In this document: piece after piece, positions 1 to 8,372 of the stretch | Position numbering within the stretch: position 1 is the first letter of the stretch | How the letters are laid out: every line of letters begins with the position of its first letter | Origin: Sodalis sp. dw_96 | GTDB taxonomy: Bacteria > Pseudomonadota > Gammaproteobacteria > Enterobacterales > Enterobacteriaceae | Assembly (NCBI RefSeq): GCF_018449575.1 | Contig: NZ_JAAVUT010000006.1 | Coordinates: 62,001 to 126,000 of the forward strand | DNA length: 64,000 nt | Reading direction: 5' to 3' | The notes under the pieces: model-generated | Database searches by the model: none | What the model was told of the DNA's origin: nothing | What the model saw: only the letters and a program-made list of their open reading frames with translations | Position numbers and translations under genes: made by a program

Positions 1-480
1 GGTTTCGGTATGAAATTTAAGCTCGGCGCTGCTGACGGTCCGACCGGCATGGGTCATGGGGAATGTCAGGGTTGCCTCGGTCACGAAGGTGACCCGATAC
101 CCCAGATCGGAGGCAACCCGCGTGGTGGTCTCGCAACATTGTTCGGTGCGCAGCCCGGCGATAATGAGATGTTCAACCTGCCGTTCCTGTAGCCAGGCAT
201 GTAAACCCGACTCGGTAAGGGCATTATGCACATGTTTATAGACCGTGACATCTGCCGTATGGGTTAAAAAAGGGAGTCGGGTCACTAAACCTGACTCCAG
301 ATTGAAAGGCCACTCGCCGTCGTCGTGAAAAATATCCACCAACAGCGCGCCCTGCCGGCGGCAACCCTCTATCAGCGCCGTCAGCGCCTGTTTAAAAGGG
401 GGTAAATCCGCCTCGGACCAAAAGGGACGGTGCAGGAAAGATGCCTGGACATCGATGATCAATAATGCGCTCTGTGCCAT
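1..480 (-). CDS. Isochorismatase-family cysteine hydrolase (C-terminus off the window)
   Basis: The minus-strand reading frame runs open from an ATG at 480 to the window edge, giving 160 residues without a stop. The protein opens with SALLIIDVQASF, the beta-strand plus catalytic Asp of the isochorismatase fold. Later it has LIISGLRTEQCCETT, where the first Cys of the CC pair matches the family nucleophile, followed by the usual T-R-x-A-x-D-x-G stretch. An AGGAG lies just upstream of the ATG. The family hydrolyses amides or ethers (nicotinamidase, isochorismatase, N-carbamoyl amidase). No substrate can be named from the sequence. The gene probably ends a little beyond the window, since family members are about 180-200 residues. 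Confidence 0.85.
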   Translation of the reverse strand, partial: MAQSALLIIDVQASFLHRPFWSEADLPPFKQALTALIEGCRRQGALLVDIFHDDGEWPFNLESGLVTRLPFLTHTADVTVYKHVHNALTESGLHAWLQERQVEHLIIAGLRTEQCCETTTRVASDLGYRVTFVTEATLTFPMTHAGRTVSSAELKFHTET

Positions 481-681
481 TTCCGGACTCCTCTGGTTAA
501 CTGTGGAGTCATAGTGCTCCGGGGCCTGGTGAAATGACAGGTCAAAACAGGACATCATTAGGGCGATTTGGGACAGTTTCAGACAAGTCTGTCAGGGCGA
601 GATGATTGATTTAGGGTAAATCCGGTAAGGATGATATGAGCGGAGTTGGGGTAATTCTGGCAAGGTGATATGAGAGAGGCG

Positions 682-714
682 AAAAAAAGCCTGTCGGGTT
701 CATGTGGGGCAGGC
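682..714 (-). terminator. Probable intrinsic terminator of the VOC gene at 785-1141
   Basis: Read on the minus strand, GCCTG and CAGGC arms flank a loop and are followed by a run of seven T. A second, stronger hairpin lies between it and the gene at 732-767 (arms GCCCCTGAT/ATCAGGGGC with inner GCCGG/CCGGC) but has no T run. The remainder of 481-784 shows no convincing gene. Confidence 0.55.
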
Positions 715-784
715 AAAGTAAAGCCCGGTTTGCCCCTGATAGCCGGACGTCGCCGGCCATCAGGGGCGGGGCCCTTCATCAGGT

Positions 785-1141
785 TTAGGTTTCTGTCCAG
801 ACTCCCAGAATATAGCCTTCGGGATCTTTGAAATGCAGCCGCTGCCCGCCGGGAAAGGCGAATATAGGCTTAACGATTTCAGCCCCGGCAGCCTGTAGCT
901 TTTTCTGGGTTTCCACGAGATCCTTGGCATAAAAAATCACCAAGGGTCCTCCTGCCGGGGTTATGGCCTCAGTACTGGTAAATCCGCCGGTAATGCGGCC
1001 GTCGGAAAATTCGGTATAGGTTGGGCCGTAATCGGTAAAGAGCCAGCCAAACACCGCGCCGTAGAATTTTTTAGCGCGAGGTATGTCGCTGACATTGAAT
1101 TCAACGTAGTCCACCTGCCCGTTGGCGCCGATCTCTTTCAT
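785..1141 (-). CDS. VOC-superfamily (glyoxalase/bleomycin-resistance fold) protein
   Basis: This 118-residue protein has the single-module pattern of the vicinal oxygen chelate family: an N-terminal VDYVEFNVSDIPRAKKFY strand-helix, a central GGF segment, and a C-terminal FKDPEGYILGV strand whose acidic residue usually holds the metal. The length and the PGGQRLHFKDPEG signature resemble the small VOC proteins often annotated as glyoxalase-like. The start is followed by MKEIGANG and preceded by GAGGAGACGAC on the minus strand, a good ribosome site. The substrate is unknown, and dioxygenase, lyase or antibiotic-binding roles all occur in the family. A second, unrelated VOC gene lies at 3797-4192. 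Confidence 0.85.
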   Translation of the reverse strand: MKEIGANGQVDYVEFNVSDIPRAKKFYGAVFGWLFTDYGPTYTEFSDGRITGGFTSTEAITPAGGPLVIFYAKDLVETQKKLQAAGAEIVKPIFAFPGGQRLHFKDPEGYILGVWTET

Positions 1142-1512
1142 TGTCGTCTCCTCTGTTGCATTGCCATGCCATAAGTATGGTCCACCGGAGCTCAGTTAGC
1201 CGGTCAGTAAAACAAAAAAGCATTTCCTGGCGCTGCAAGCCGTGTTCTTAAGCTGCAAACATATGCATGAGGGCAGATTGATAAAAATTAAGTTAATAAC
1301 CGTATTATTTAAAATAAAAGTAATTAGTTAGTTGCTTAAGAATATAAATACTTAATGTAGATTGATCATTAACTTTATAATGTTTTATTATCGATAGTCG
1401 TCCAACTGCCAGTCCTAGCCTATACTTTTAGCCAACGGCGTTTTTTGGAAGCGTTTTTTTCAAGGTAACAAAAATTTCCCACGAGGTTAGCTGAAATTTG
1501 ATAGGAGCTACT
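1142..1512. other. AT-rich intergenic region
   Basis: These 371 bp separate two divergently read genes. The middle (about 1270-1400) is strongly A+T rich with several TATAAT-like hexamers, so promoters for either side are plausible, but no single one stands out. No ORF with a ribosome site, tRNA or repeat was seen. Confidence 0.5.
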
Positions 1513-1908
1513 ATGCTGAGCGTCACTGAGGTAGTGGACCGTTTGTCCGCTTGTTTTAAATGTCAATCGGAAGGCAAACCGGCCGCGGACAGCGGGCAAA
1601 AAATCAAACCGGCCAACGTGAATAAAGTGGTGAATATTACTATTTCACCTTCTTCCCCCGCCATATCCCCTTCGCCTTCCCAGCATGATGCAGCGGTTAA
1701 TTCCGATTATAGCGAAATCACCGTGCAGGGTCGCAAATCGACGCGAAATCATTCCGTCAGTTTTGCAAATGAGGTGGTGGTTGATCAGCCTCTACGCCCT
1801 GCGCGGCTTCAGCTAAAAAAAGTCACCTGCGTTGTTAATCGAGAAGTCGCGAGACCACAGACGCCTTTGCCGGAAAGGAAGAATAATTTATCGCTGAGTA
1901 AAGAATAA
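1513..1908 (+). CDS. Hypothetical 131-aa protein, low complexity, possible secreted effector
   Basis: The function is not recognised. The ATG at 1513 is preferred over an upstream TTG at 1498 because AGGAG sits six bases before it. The product is rich in Ser, Pro, Asn and Lys, has a Pro-Ser tract (PSSPAISPSPSQ), and is basic towards the C-terminus. It has no membrane segment or signal peptide. Around the centre is RKSTRNHSVSFANE, which resembles the RVxF-type docking motif used by protein phosphatase-1 partners. This is a resemblance only. The gene is flanked by AT-rich non-coding DNA and followed by another orphan gene at 2410, a setting common for acquired or effector genes. It could also be a degenerate or spurious ORF. 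Confidence 0.5.
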   Translation: MLSVTEVVDRLSACFKCQSEGKPAADSGQKIKPANVNKVVNITISPSSPAISPSPSQHDAAVNSDYSEITVQGRKSTRNHSVSFANEVVVDQPLRPARLQLKKVTCVVNREVARPQTPLPERKNNLSLSKE

Positions 1909-2409
1909 ATAATTTGAGTATATATTAAATTGGTGATAGCCCAGGCTGATGCCTTTGTCTTAGGGTATTTAATATGATTGAGACGAAGAGCCTGCTAAAT
2001 TGAGACAAAACAACATACCTAATAGCATCATATAAAACATTATGGTTATAAATATATCGAAATCTTTAATCTAAACTAAATATCCGCCTTGAAGTGGCAG
2101 CAATGTCTATTGCACATCCTTTAAGTCAGTGTTAATATAACTTTCAAAGGTAACATATATTTAACAAGTGGCTCCGTGGTCATGAAATCTAAATTATTAA
2201 TGTGCAAGACGATTGTTATCATTCTCATTTTATAACATCCGTTTGCATGGTAGGGAGCCATTATTGGCATATAAATCAATGGTGAATAATAAATAATGAT
2301 TAATGAAAAGCATATCATGGTTATAGATAATAAAATAATAGATTAATATTTATTACACCGCTATTAATGAAATTAAAATACTATGTTATAGTAAACAGGA
2401 GATTGAGAT
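1909..2409. other. AT-rich non-coding stretch
   Basis: This 501-bp stretch is very A+T rich with dense stops in all frames. A 65-codon minus-strand frame inside it has no ribosome site and a biased, unstructured composition, so it is not called. It ends with the promoter/leader of the gene at 2410, with TATGTTATAGT-like sequence shortly before an AGGAG. Confidence 0.5.
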
Positions 2410-3267
2410 ATGCCACCTTTTTGGGGCAATAAGATTTCTCGTTATCTACCTTTGGTTAATGCGTCGGTTGATAGTAATAATAATTCAAAGTATCTCTCTA
2501 ACATAAAAAAGGTCTCAAATTGCTGTAACGAATATTATGAATATTCACCAGAAAAAAAAGGTAAAAAAAGAGGTGTAGCACTGCCAATCACGATGGTTCC
2601 CATAGCGGGTAGATTGTCGCCACAGTCGTTTAAGCAATTATTTGTCGAACATTGTCTTGGCGATTTTTTTACTTTATATCGAGGGAATAAGAGATATGCT
2701 CAAGAAAAATTTTTGGATGAAAAAGGAGTATGGACACAAAATACTATTAAGCTATATGCCTGTTCTAACTATATCGTAAGCCACTATATGGAAATTTGCG
2801 CAATTCAACAGGAAGCCAATGCTAAAAAATTTCATAAACATATGAAGAAATTGAGCAATCTTGTGATAGGAGGTGATTTTTACAAAGTCTCCAAATGTTC
2901 ATATGTTATTGATGAAACTCATGAGGATTATCCGCGCGTTAGGAAGCTTTTAGAAAAAATAGGCGGAGAAATAGTCGAGATTTTTGATAACAGCAATGGC
3001 CCGAGCGATCAGGTCATCGGCCTTCTATTGAATAACCACAGTGTTCAGATTGTCAAAAATTCATATGGTAATATCGTTGTAAACCATACACTGGATGCTC
3101 AAATAAAAAATGCGCGGAAGATAATTAATGAAAGAAACCATAGGATCAGGCAGAGAAATTCATCCTCAATGTCATATACCGGAGAGCATTTAATCCGCTT
3201 GATTGGCATACGGACCCAGAATCAATGCCTGAAAATTGGTGAAAATGGAGGAAGCGGTTTTAATTAG
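2410..3267 (+). CDS. Hypothetical 285-aa protein from an AT-rich, probably acquired segment
   Basis: I do not recognise a family. The ATG at 2410 follows AGGAGATTGAGAT, a good ribosome site. The product is soluble and basic, with many Asn, Lys, Ser and Tyr residues. It has no signal peptide or membrane segment and a charged C-terminal region (INERNHRIRQRN). A VAxPITMVPIAG-like hydrophobic strand occurs near residue 60, and a LLEKIGGEIVEIF helix-strand near residue 180. Codon use is clearly more A/T-ending than in genes from 3.8 kb onwards, pointing to horizontal origin. It may be a companion of the gene at 1513. A secreted effector or toxin-like role is possible but unsupported by any motif. 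Confidence 0.7.
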   Translation: MPPFWGNKISRYLPLVNASVDSNNNSKYLSNIKKVSNCCNEYYEYSPEKKGKKRGVALPITMVPIAGRLSPQSFKQLFVEHCLGDFFTLYRGNKRYAQEKFLDEKGVWTQNTIKLYACSNYIVSHYMEICAIQQEANAKKFHKHMKKLSNLVIGGDFYKVSKCSYVIDETHEDYPRVRKLLEKIGGEIVEIFDNSNGPSDQVIGLLLNNHSVQIVKNSYGNIVVNHTLDAQIKNARKIINERNHRIRQRNSSSMSYTGEHLIRLIGIRTQNQCLKIGENGGSGFN

Positions 3268-3796
3268 ACAATAAATCTAATGTTATCGGTTAAATCTATT
3301 TGCGTTTATGACGCCTGAAATTCCATGTGAGCAATCGAGTTATCCTTTTTAAGCAGATTATCAGGAGATGCCATAATGGACGGAGCCGTATCATGTTTAG
3401 ACATCGTCTTCCCTTGCTGCCGGTTACCACAACAAACCGAGGCAAACAAAAGCGGGGAGGACTTCGCGGGAATAGCGGCAGCCTCTGTGGCTGCTAATAG
3501 ACCCGTTTTTCCCGCTTTCATGGACAGGCCGACGTTAATCAAGCCGGATTTGAGCCCTTCAATCAAATGTCTGCATTTATTCAACTGTGGGAATTTTGCC
3601 GGACCGTTAGATTTTTCCGCACCCTCCCCCCCCATCGCGATTCATCATATTGTGGTTACGTCGCAGATTCCCCATACCCTTACCGCGGCAACCACCATAA
3701 CCCAGCAGCCCACATTCATGCTATATCCGCTTGTCATGTCCACAGAGAAGGATGCCGTTCCGATTTCGCTGAATCATATATAGAAACAGCCTGTCA
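3268..3796. other. Intergenic region with weak overlapping frames
   Basis: These 529 bp hold overlapping open frames on both strands (about 109 codons minus, 135 codons plus). None has a recognisable family or a decent ribosome site for the long form. A short hairpin (GCAGCC-TCTGT-GGCTGC) lies near 3478-3494. The only frame with a passable ribosome site is the 32-codon one listed at 3306-3404. Degenerate remnants of a former gene are possible. Confidence 0.4.
3306..3404 (-). CDS. Possible 32-aa small protein
   Basis: On the minus strand an ATG at 3404 is preceded by AAGGGAAG at good spacing. It opens a 32-codon frame starting MSKHDTAPSIM and ending in MEFQAS. It is hydrophilic with no signal peptide. 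The same frame extends upstream to 109 codons, but the upstream part has no ribosome site. No family is recognised, and a chance ORF is equally likely. Confidence 0.22.
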   Translation of the reverse strand: MSKHDTAPSIMASPDNLLKKDNSIAHMEFQAS

Positions 3797-4192
3797 TTAT
3801 TCGCCGTAATGCATACCCTCCAGCTTCATGCCGTCGGGATCGAGAAAGAATACGGCATAATAATCATCATAATACTCACCGGCGGGATCGACGATTTCAG
3901 CGCCGCTTTGTTCCAGCCAGGTCTGCAACTCATCCACATCCTTACGGCTGTTAAGCGACCAGGCATAGTGATGAAAGCCAACATCGCCTTTTCGATATGG
4001 GTGGGCCTTGCCCTGCGGGTCCGCCTGATATATCCAAAAGCGGGTATTGCCATTGCTCCAGCCCATGGCGGCGGGCATTTCATTCATGATCTCAAAACCC
4101 AGGAACGCAAATAAACCGCTGTAAAAATTCTTGGAAACCGCAAAGTCACTTACGCTGACCACTAAATGGTCCACTGCCTGTACACGAGACAT
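3797..4192 (-). CDS. VOC-superfamily protein
   Basis: This 131-residue protein begins MSRVQAVDHLVVSVSDF, a typical first strand of the VOC fold with the metal-ligand His. It continues through FHHYAWSLNSRKDVDEL to a C-terminal VFFLDPDGMKLEGMHYG, the usual second metal-site strand. The ATG at 4192 is chosen over one 12 codons upstream because GAGGTAAAGG precedes it and the fold starts there. The family includes glyoxalases, ring-cleavage dioxygenases and resistance proteins. Nothing here selects among them. It shares little with the VOC protein at 785-1141 beyond the fold, so they are not a recent duplication. Confidence 0.85.
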   Translation of the reverse strand: MSRVQAVDHLVVSVSDFAVSKNFYSGLFAFLGFEIMNEMPAAMGWSNGNTRFWIYQADPQGKAHPYRKGDVGFHHYAWSLNSRKDVDELQTWLEQSGAEIVDPAGEYYDDYYAVFFLDPDGMKLEGMHYGE

Positions 4193-4394
4193 AGCCTTTA
4201 CCTCTATTACATGAAAGCGGGACGGCATGGTTTAGTACCGCTATATCACACCGCGTCGTTTGCTCAATAAACCCTACTCGCGTTAAACGTACAGTTTGAG
4301 CTTGCCGACAACGTGCCGGGTCGGGATAGCATCCTATCCCGCCTGTTTAAGCGCCGGGACAGCGTGTCAGCAGTTTAGCGATCTAAGTATAGCT

Positions 4395-4913
4395 TCAGGC
4401 CTGTTCGGGGTTATGCCACAGCGTGGTTATCCCTCCCCGATCGCCGGTGATGGGATCGATGGCGGGCAGGGGAACCTTGGCGATACGCCGCCGGACAGCC
4501 GCCAGCCTGGCGGGATCATCACGGCATAAATCGGCGCTCATTCCCGGCGGATAAGCCCCTACCACCATGAAATCATTTTCGGACCTAACGGCTTTATGGC
4601 CGACTCCGGCCGGGATAAGGACCACATCCCCCGCCGTTAAGGGTATAACCGGTCCGTTTTCCCCGCCAAACTGAACCTGGGCCTGTCCGGCATAGACCCC
4701 CAGCAGCTCATGGGTATCGGCATGAAAATGGGTAAATGGATAGATAATATAACGCCATTGGGGGGGCCAGTGATGAGCGGCGAAACGTTGCTCAAGCCAT
4801 TGAGCCGGATCTTTTGTTGCGGGTGGGATGACATTACGGTAAATGACCAAGGGTAGCGGACTGTTCGGCACGCCCCCCTCCGCCTCGTTTAGGTTCAGGG
4901 TTTCTATTGTCAC
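4395..4913 (-). CDS. Cupin-domain protein of the YjlB type
   Basis: The open frame extends further upstream, but the best start is GTG at 4913: GAGGAG lies eight bases before it, and the product then begins MTIETLNLN with N-S-P-L-P-L-V-I-Y soon after, as in Bacillus subtilis YjlB-like cupins (172 residues). A central cupin barrel carries HFHADTHELLGVYAG (metal-binding HxH and E) and the second motif GDVVLIPAGVGHKAV. These suggest a small-molecule binding or isomerase/oxygenase barrel in the cytoplasm, with unknown substrate. There are no obvious operon partners. The neighbours are on separate transcripts, and the nitroreductase at 5163 is divergent. Confidence 0.8.
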   Translation of the reverse strand: MTIETLNLNEAEGGVPNSPLPLVIYRNVIPPATKDPAQWLEQRFAAHHWPPQWRYIIYPFTHFHADTHELLGVYAGQAQVQFGGENGPVIPLTAGDVVLIPAGVGHKAVRSENDFMVVGAYPPGMSADLCRDDPARLAAVRRRIAKVPLPAIDPITGDRGGITTLWHNPEQA

Positions 4914-5162
4914 GTCGACGTCTCCTCTATGCATATGACTAACCGCTAAAAAGCCGCGGTCTGCCATTAAGGCCCCGGCTAAACGCAGCGGGCGATTTGA
5001 CAGTGATTGTTCTGAATAAATGAAACAAGTCATATCAGCATAGTTAATCATTACAATGTCGCGAGTGATTTACAGACCCTGCTCCCAAGGCATAAGCTAT
5101 CCGACGAATTGTATATGACTGATAACACTGTTTTCTCATTCGTTTTTAACAGGAGTCTTCTT

Positions 5163-5762
5163 ATGAGCAACGCTTTTTTGGACGCTATTACGGCTCGTCG
5201 ATCGATTTATGCCATCGGAAAAAATGTCAGGCTGTCGGAGGACCAGATCACTACCCTGGTCAAACAGGCAGTGAAACAGAGCCCTTCGTCCTTTAATTCT
5301 CAAAGCTCGCGTGTTGTCGTGCTTTTTGGCGCACAGCACGACAATTTATGGAATATCATCAAAGAGACCTTGCGAAAAATTGTTCCCGCCGAGGCTTTTG
5401 GCGCCACGGAAAAGAAACTCGCTTCTTTTGCCGCGGGCAAGGGCACGGTACTGTTTTTTGAGGACACACAGGTCATCAATGTTCTGCAAAAGCAGTTCGC
5501 GGCCTATGCCGATAACTTTCCCATCTGGTCGGAACACTCCACCGGAATCGCTCAATTTGCCGTTTGGTCGACGCTGGCCCAGGAGCGTATCGGCGCCACC
5601 GTACAGCATTACAATCCGTTGATTGATGATGAAGTCAAAAGCACTTGGCGTTTGCCGGACAGCTGGAAGCTGCGGGCGCAAATGCCGTTTGGCTCGATAG
5701 AGCAACCGGCGGGAGAAAAAACGTTCATTTCCGACGAAGAACGCTTCCGGGTATTTAAATAG
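5163..5762 (+). CDS. Nitroreductase-family oxidoreductase (Frm2/Hbn1/CinD-like)
   Basis: The 199-residue protein starts MSNAFLDAITARRSIYAIGKN at an ATG preceded by AGGAG. The ARRSIY segment and the SPSSFNSQSSR motif are the FMN-contacting elements of the small nitroreductase subgroup related to yeast Frm2/Hbn1 and lactococcal CinD. Members reduce nitroaromatics or quinones with NAD(P)H and respond to oxidative or copper stress. The C-terminal WKLRAQMPFGSIEQPAGEK tail is also characteristic of this subgroup. The protein is a cytoplasmic flavin enzyme, presumably a dimer. It is monocistronic, with a terminator at 5797-5825. The physiological substrate is unknown. Confidence 0.85.
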   Translation: MSNAFLDAITARRSIYAIGKNVRLSEDQITTLVKQAVKQSPSSFNSQSSRVVVLFGAQHDNLWNIIKETLRKIVPAEAFGATEKKLASFAAGKGTVLFFEDTQVINVLQKQFAAYADNFPIWSEHSTGIAQFAVWSTLAQERIGATVQHYNPLIDDEVKSTWRLPDSWKLRAQMPFGSIEQPAGEKTFISDEERFRVFK

Positions 5763-5796
5763 TTAAAGGATGAGAGAGGCCCATCCTTTTAGTAAG

Positions 5797-5825
5797 GACC
5801 GATATGCCGTGGGTATCGGTCTTTT
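5797..5825 (+). terminator. Intrinsic terminator after the nitroreductase gene
   Basis: GACCGATA and TATCGGTC form an eight-base-pair perfect stem with a nine-base loop, followed by TTTTAG. It lies 35 bases after the nitroreductase stop. Confidence 0.75.
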
Positions 5826-5983
5826 AGCATTGCCGGAAAAAACGATTGTGTTCCCCCAAGAAAATCATAAGCGGCTATAGTTAATGAGCTGCATGGTTAA
5901 AAAATGAGCGATCGGGCCGGCATGGGCAACAGCAGATGAGCCTATATCGGGATATAAACGTAGTGAAGCAGAGGAGCATGGCG

Positions 5984-6076
5984 ATGGCCAGGATATTGAT
6001 AGTGTTTCTATTTTTTGTAGCGATTTGCGCCGGAATTATGGTGGTACAAATGGGCGGTCGCTATCCTTGGATATGA
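5984..6076 (+). CDS. Small single-span membrane protein (30 aa)
   Basis: Two in-frame ATGs (5978 and 5984) follow GAGGAG. The second is better spaced and gives a 30-residue product beginning MARILIVFLFFVAICAGIM, one hydrophobic helix, then a short polar tail ending RYPWI. The ribosome site, the Arg near the N-terminus followed by a clean 18-residue hydrophobic stretch, and the isolated position between terminators are typical of enterobacterial small inner-membrane proteins. No named family is recognised. It is too short for statistical ORF calling, so it would need expression evidence. Confidence 0.5.
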   Translation: MARILIVFLFFVAICAGIMVVQMGGRYPWI

Positions 6077-6193
6077 TCCCCGCGCGGTAAACAGTGATTC
6101 ACTTTTCTCTGGTTGACTGAAACGGCCATGACCCGATGTTTTGCACTGGCTAGGTTTGCGCCGGGCTTTGTGCCAACGGAAAAAAGGGCCATT

Positions 6194-7393
6194 TCAGGAT
6201 TTCTCAGGCGGGCGGACTTTATGTAAACCCGACCAAAGCTGCAGAGTGTTGATCAATACCATGAGCGCGGTGAAGACAAACACCCAGCGGAACCCCAGTA
6301 CCGCCGATACGCTGGAACCGATAAGGGGACCCACCACATTGCCCATATACATAAATGACTGGTTATAACCGAAAATCCGTCCGGTCACGCGTTCGCTGGA
6401 GTATTTCACCAGCAGAGTCTGTACCGCGGGCATCAGGGCACCGTCCGCAAAACCCAGCAGAAAGCGCAATATTCCCAATTGCAGGGGTGTTTGGACAAAC
6501 GCCATAATACAAAACAGCAGAATGCTGCCTATCATGGCGGTCATCAGGATACGGCCGGTGCCGATACGATCTCCCAACTGTCCCAGGCGGGGGGCGGCAA
6601 TGAGCGCGGACACCCCCGGAACGGCGGCAATGGCGCCGCTGATAAACGCCAGGTTGCCGCTGCTGCCGGCGAGATCTTTGATAAACAGGGTCAAGATAGG
6701 ACTGATGGAGCTGTTGGTCAATTGGATCATCATCGTGGTGATAAACAGGCTGAAGATCAGTGTGGGATAGGGCAGGGACTCGAAAACCGCCTTTCCTTTC
6801 AGCATGTTGGCCTTGGTGACCTTGGCGGCATTCTCTTTAATCAAAAACAGCGTTATCAGGAAGCTGACGAACATCAGCAGCGAGGTGACCAGAAACACCG
6901 TGCGCAATCCTAGATGATCCGCCATAAACCCCCCCAGCAGCGGGCCGACGATAACGCCGGCCACCTGGCCGGTGGAAAGGGTGCCCAGCGCCCAGCCGCT
7001 TTTATCGCGCGGGACCTGTGAGGCCACCAGCGCCATGGCGTTGGGAATATAGCCTGAGGTCAGACCCATCAGGGCGCGGAGCAGGAAGAGTTGATAGACA
7101 TTCTGCGCAAACCCCTGTAACGCGATAACCACCGCCATGCCTAATGATGCTCGCAGCAGCATCAGTTTGCGTCCTTTGCGGTCCGCCAGGCTTCCCCAGA
7201 GGGGGGCTACGACCGACGAAATCAAAAAAGTGGCGCTGAAGACCAGGCCTGACCAGATACTGAGTGCTTCATGGGAATGAACGCCCAACTGTTCAACGTA
7301 CAGCGGTAAAAATGGGAGAATTTGGCTCATTGCAAGTCCGGTAAAGAAGCAACCTAACCAGACGGAGATAATATTGACCTTCCAGGCTTCCAT
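6194..7393 (-). CDS. mdtG: MFS multidrug efflux transporter MdtG
   Basis: The 399-residue, twelve-helix protein matches E. coli MdtG along its whole length as I recall it, including [10 protein letters not shown] near the N-terminus, [12 protein letters not shown], the loop-2/3 signature [32 protein letters not shown] and [21 protein letters not shown]. MdtG is a proton-driven drug:H+ antiporter of the inner membrane. E. coli MdtG affects fosfomycin and deoxycholate tolerance and belongs to the mar/sox/rob regulon. No marbox was identified in the upstream sequence, which instead holds a dispersed repeat (7426-7550). It is monocistronic on the minus strand. The length matches the family (about 400). 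Confidence 0.92.
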   Translation of the reverse strand: MEAWKVNIISVWLGCFFTGLAMSQILPFLPLYVEQLGVHSHEALSIWSGLVFSATFLISSVVAPLWGSLADRKGRKLMLLRASLGMAVVIALQGFAQNVYQLFLLRALMGLTSGYIPNAMALVASQVPRDKSGWALGTLSTGQVAGVIVGPLLGGFMADHLGLRTVFLVTSLLMFVSFLITLFLIKENAAKVTKANMLKGKAVFESLPYPTLIFSLFITTMMIQLTNSSISPILTLFIKDLAGSSGNLAFISGAIAAVPGVSALIAAPRLGQLGDRIGTGRILMTAMIGSILLFCIMAFVQTPLQLGILRFLLGFADGALMPAVQTLLVKYSSERVTGRIFGYNQSFMYMGNVVGPLIGSSVSAVLGFRWVFVFTALMVLINTLQLWSGLHKVRPPEKS

Positions 7394-7425
7394 GTTTATA
7401 CGCTTTCGTTAATTAATTGATTAAT

Positions 7426-7550
7426 ATACCCTAAATAGTTCGAGTTGCAGGAAGGCGGCGACGCAGCGAATCCCCAGGAGCTTACCCAAGTAAGTGACTG
7501 GGGTGAGCGAGGAAAGCCAACGCAACTGCAACTTGAAGTATGACGGGTAT
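7426..7550. repeat. Dispersed palindrome-ended repeat, short form (125 bp)
   Basis: The element begins ATACCCTAAATAGTTCGAG and ends with the near-inverse CTTGAAGTATGACGGGTAT, so the ends can pair. A second copy lies at 40853-41051 and is identical over most of its length but carries 74 extra bases in the middle. Elements with these termini recur in intergenic DNA of several Enterobacterales (from memory). They have no coding capacity and are probably non-autonomous, MITE-like or BIME-like repeats. This copy lies between mdtG and ohrR, immediately upstream of mdtG. Confidence 0.8.
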
Positions 7551-7761
7551 AGCTTATCCAGCAATAGTAACAGCCAAGCGCGACAAGACTCTATGTCGTT
7601 CTATTATAATATGTAGCAAAATTATGGAGCATTGACATCATTAACTGGATCTTGGTAAAGGCCGTTAAGCCGCCATGGCAGGAAAATCAAAAATAATTTG
7701 CTATTCTATAGCGCACTATATAAAATAAAACCATGCATTCACAACTTATGGCAACATCCCG

Positions 7762-8193
7762 ATGGCTATGTCAATGTCGCTGGATCAACAGTTCTGCTTT
7801 GCCCTTTACTCCGCTAACCTGTCGATGAACAAAGTGTATCGCAAATTATTGGCGAAACTGAACCTCACTTATCCCCAATACCTGGTGATGCTGGTCTTAT
7901 GGGAACGTGATGAAGTCATGGTGTCGGAAATCGGCGAGCACCTGTTTTTGGATTCCGCCACCCTGACCCCCCTGCTGAAGCGTCTGGAAGCCGCCGGTTT
8001 ATTGCTGCGGTCGCGTTCCGCCGATGACGAGCGCCAGGTGATTATCCGTTTAACCGATCAGGGCCGGGCGTTGCAGGACGTTGCCAAGTCGGTGCCGGAC
8101 GACGTGCTGTGCGCCACGGCCTGTAGCGAAGAAAAATTAACCGATTTGAAAAAACAGCTTGAATCCCTGCGCGCGCAGCTGGCGCAGTGGTGA
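7762..8193 (+). CDS. ohrR: OhrR, MarR-family organic-hydroperoxide sensor
   Basis: The 143-residue protein begins with the OhrR hallmark [21 protein letters not shown], where Cys12 is the peroxide-reactive cysteine. It continues through [16 protein letters not shown] to the winged helix ([22 protein letters not shown], then [14 protein letters not shown]). In this family the reduced dimer represses ohr, and oxidation of the cysteine by organic hydroperoxides releases DNA. The target gene ohr follows 180 bp downstream in the same direction, the usual arrangement. Three in-frame ATGs (7762, 7768, 7774) crowd the start and none has a strong ribosome site, so the N-terminus may be two or four residues shorter. 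Confidence 0.93.
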   Translation: MAMSMSLDQQFCFALYSANLSMNKVYRKLLAKLNLTYPQYLVMLVLWERDEVMVSEIGEHLFLDSATLTPLLKRLEAAGLLLRSRSADDERQVIIRLTDQGRALQDVAKSVPDDVLCATACSEEKLTDLKKQLESLRAQLAQW

Positions 8194-8242
8194 CTCTTGT
8201 CGCCACCTCTAACGGAACGCCATAACGGAGCCATGGGGATCA

Positions 8243-8260
8243 ACTATAATTAATTGAGCT
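8243..8260. promoter_or_regulatory. Candidate OhrR operator before ohr
   Basis: An imperfect A+T-rich dyad centred on AATT|AATT lies 110 bases upstream of ohr, resembling the AATT-containing palindromes bound by OhrR proteins. The match is loose. A second A+T-rich region just before ohrR (about 7690-7730) is an alternative for autoregulation. Confidence 0.35.
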
Positions 8261-8328
8261 GGCTGTTTTATATTGCAAACGATTTAATCGTGAGTGAGCG
8301 CCCTCCTATAAATGGAGATTACCTCTCG

Positions 8329-8364
8329 CAACGAAAATCACAACGAAAGCCACAACGAAAGAGG
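8329..8364 (+). repeat. Three 12-bp direct repeats in the ohr leader
   Basis: The core CAACGAAA occurs three times at exact 12-base intervals (8329, 8341, 8353). The last copy runs into the ribosome site AGAGG of ohr. It may be a slippage product or an mRNA leader element. Confidence 0.7.
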
Positions 8365-8372
8365 AAAAACCG

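Noticed and set aside
3376-3783. 135-codon plus-strand frame
   Set aside because: No ribosome site, no family pattern, and an overlapping minus frame of equal quality.
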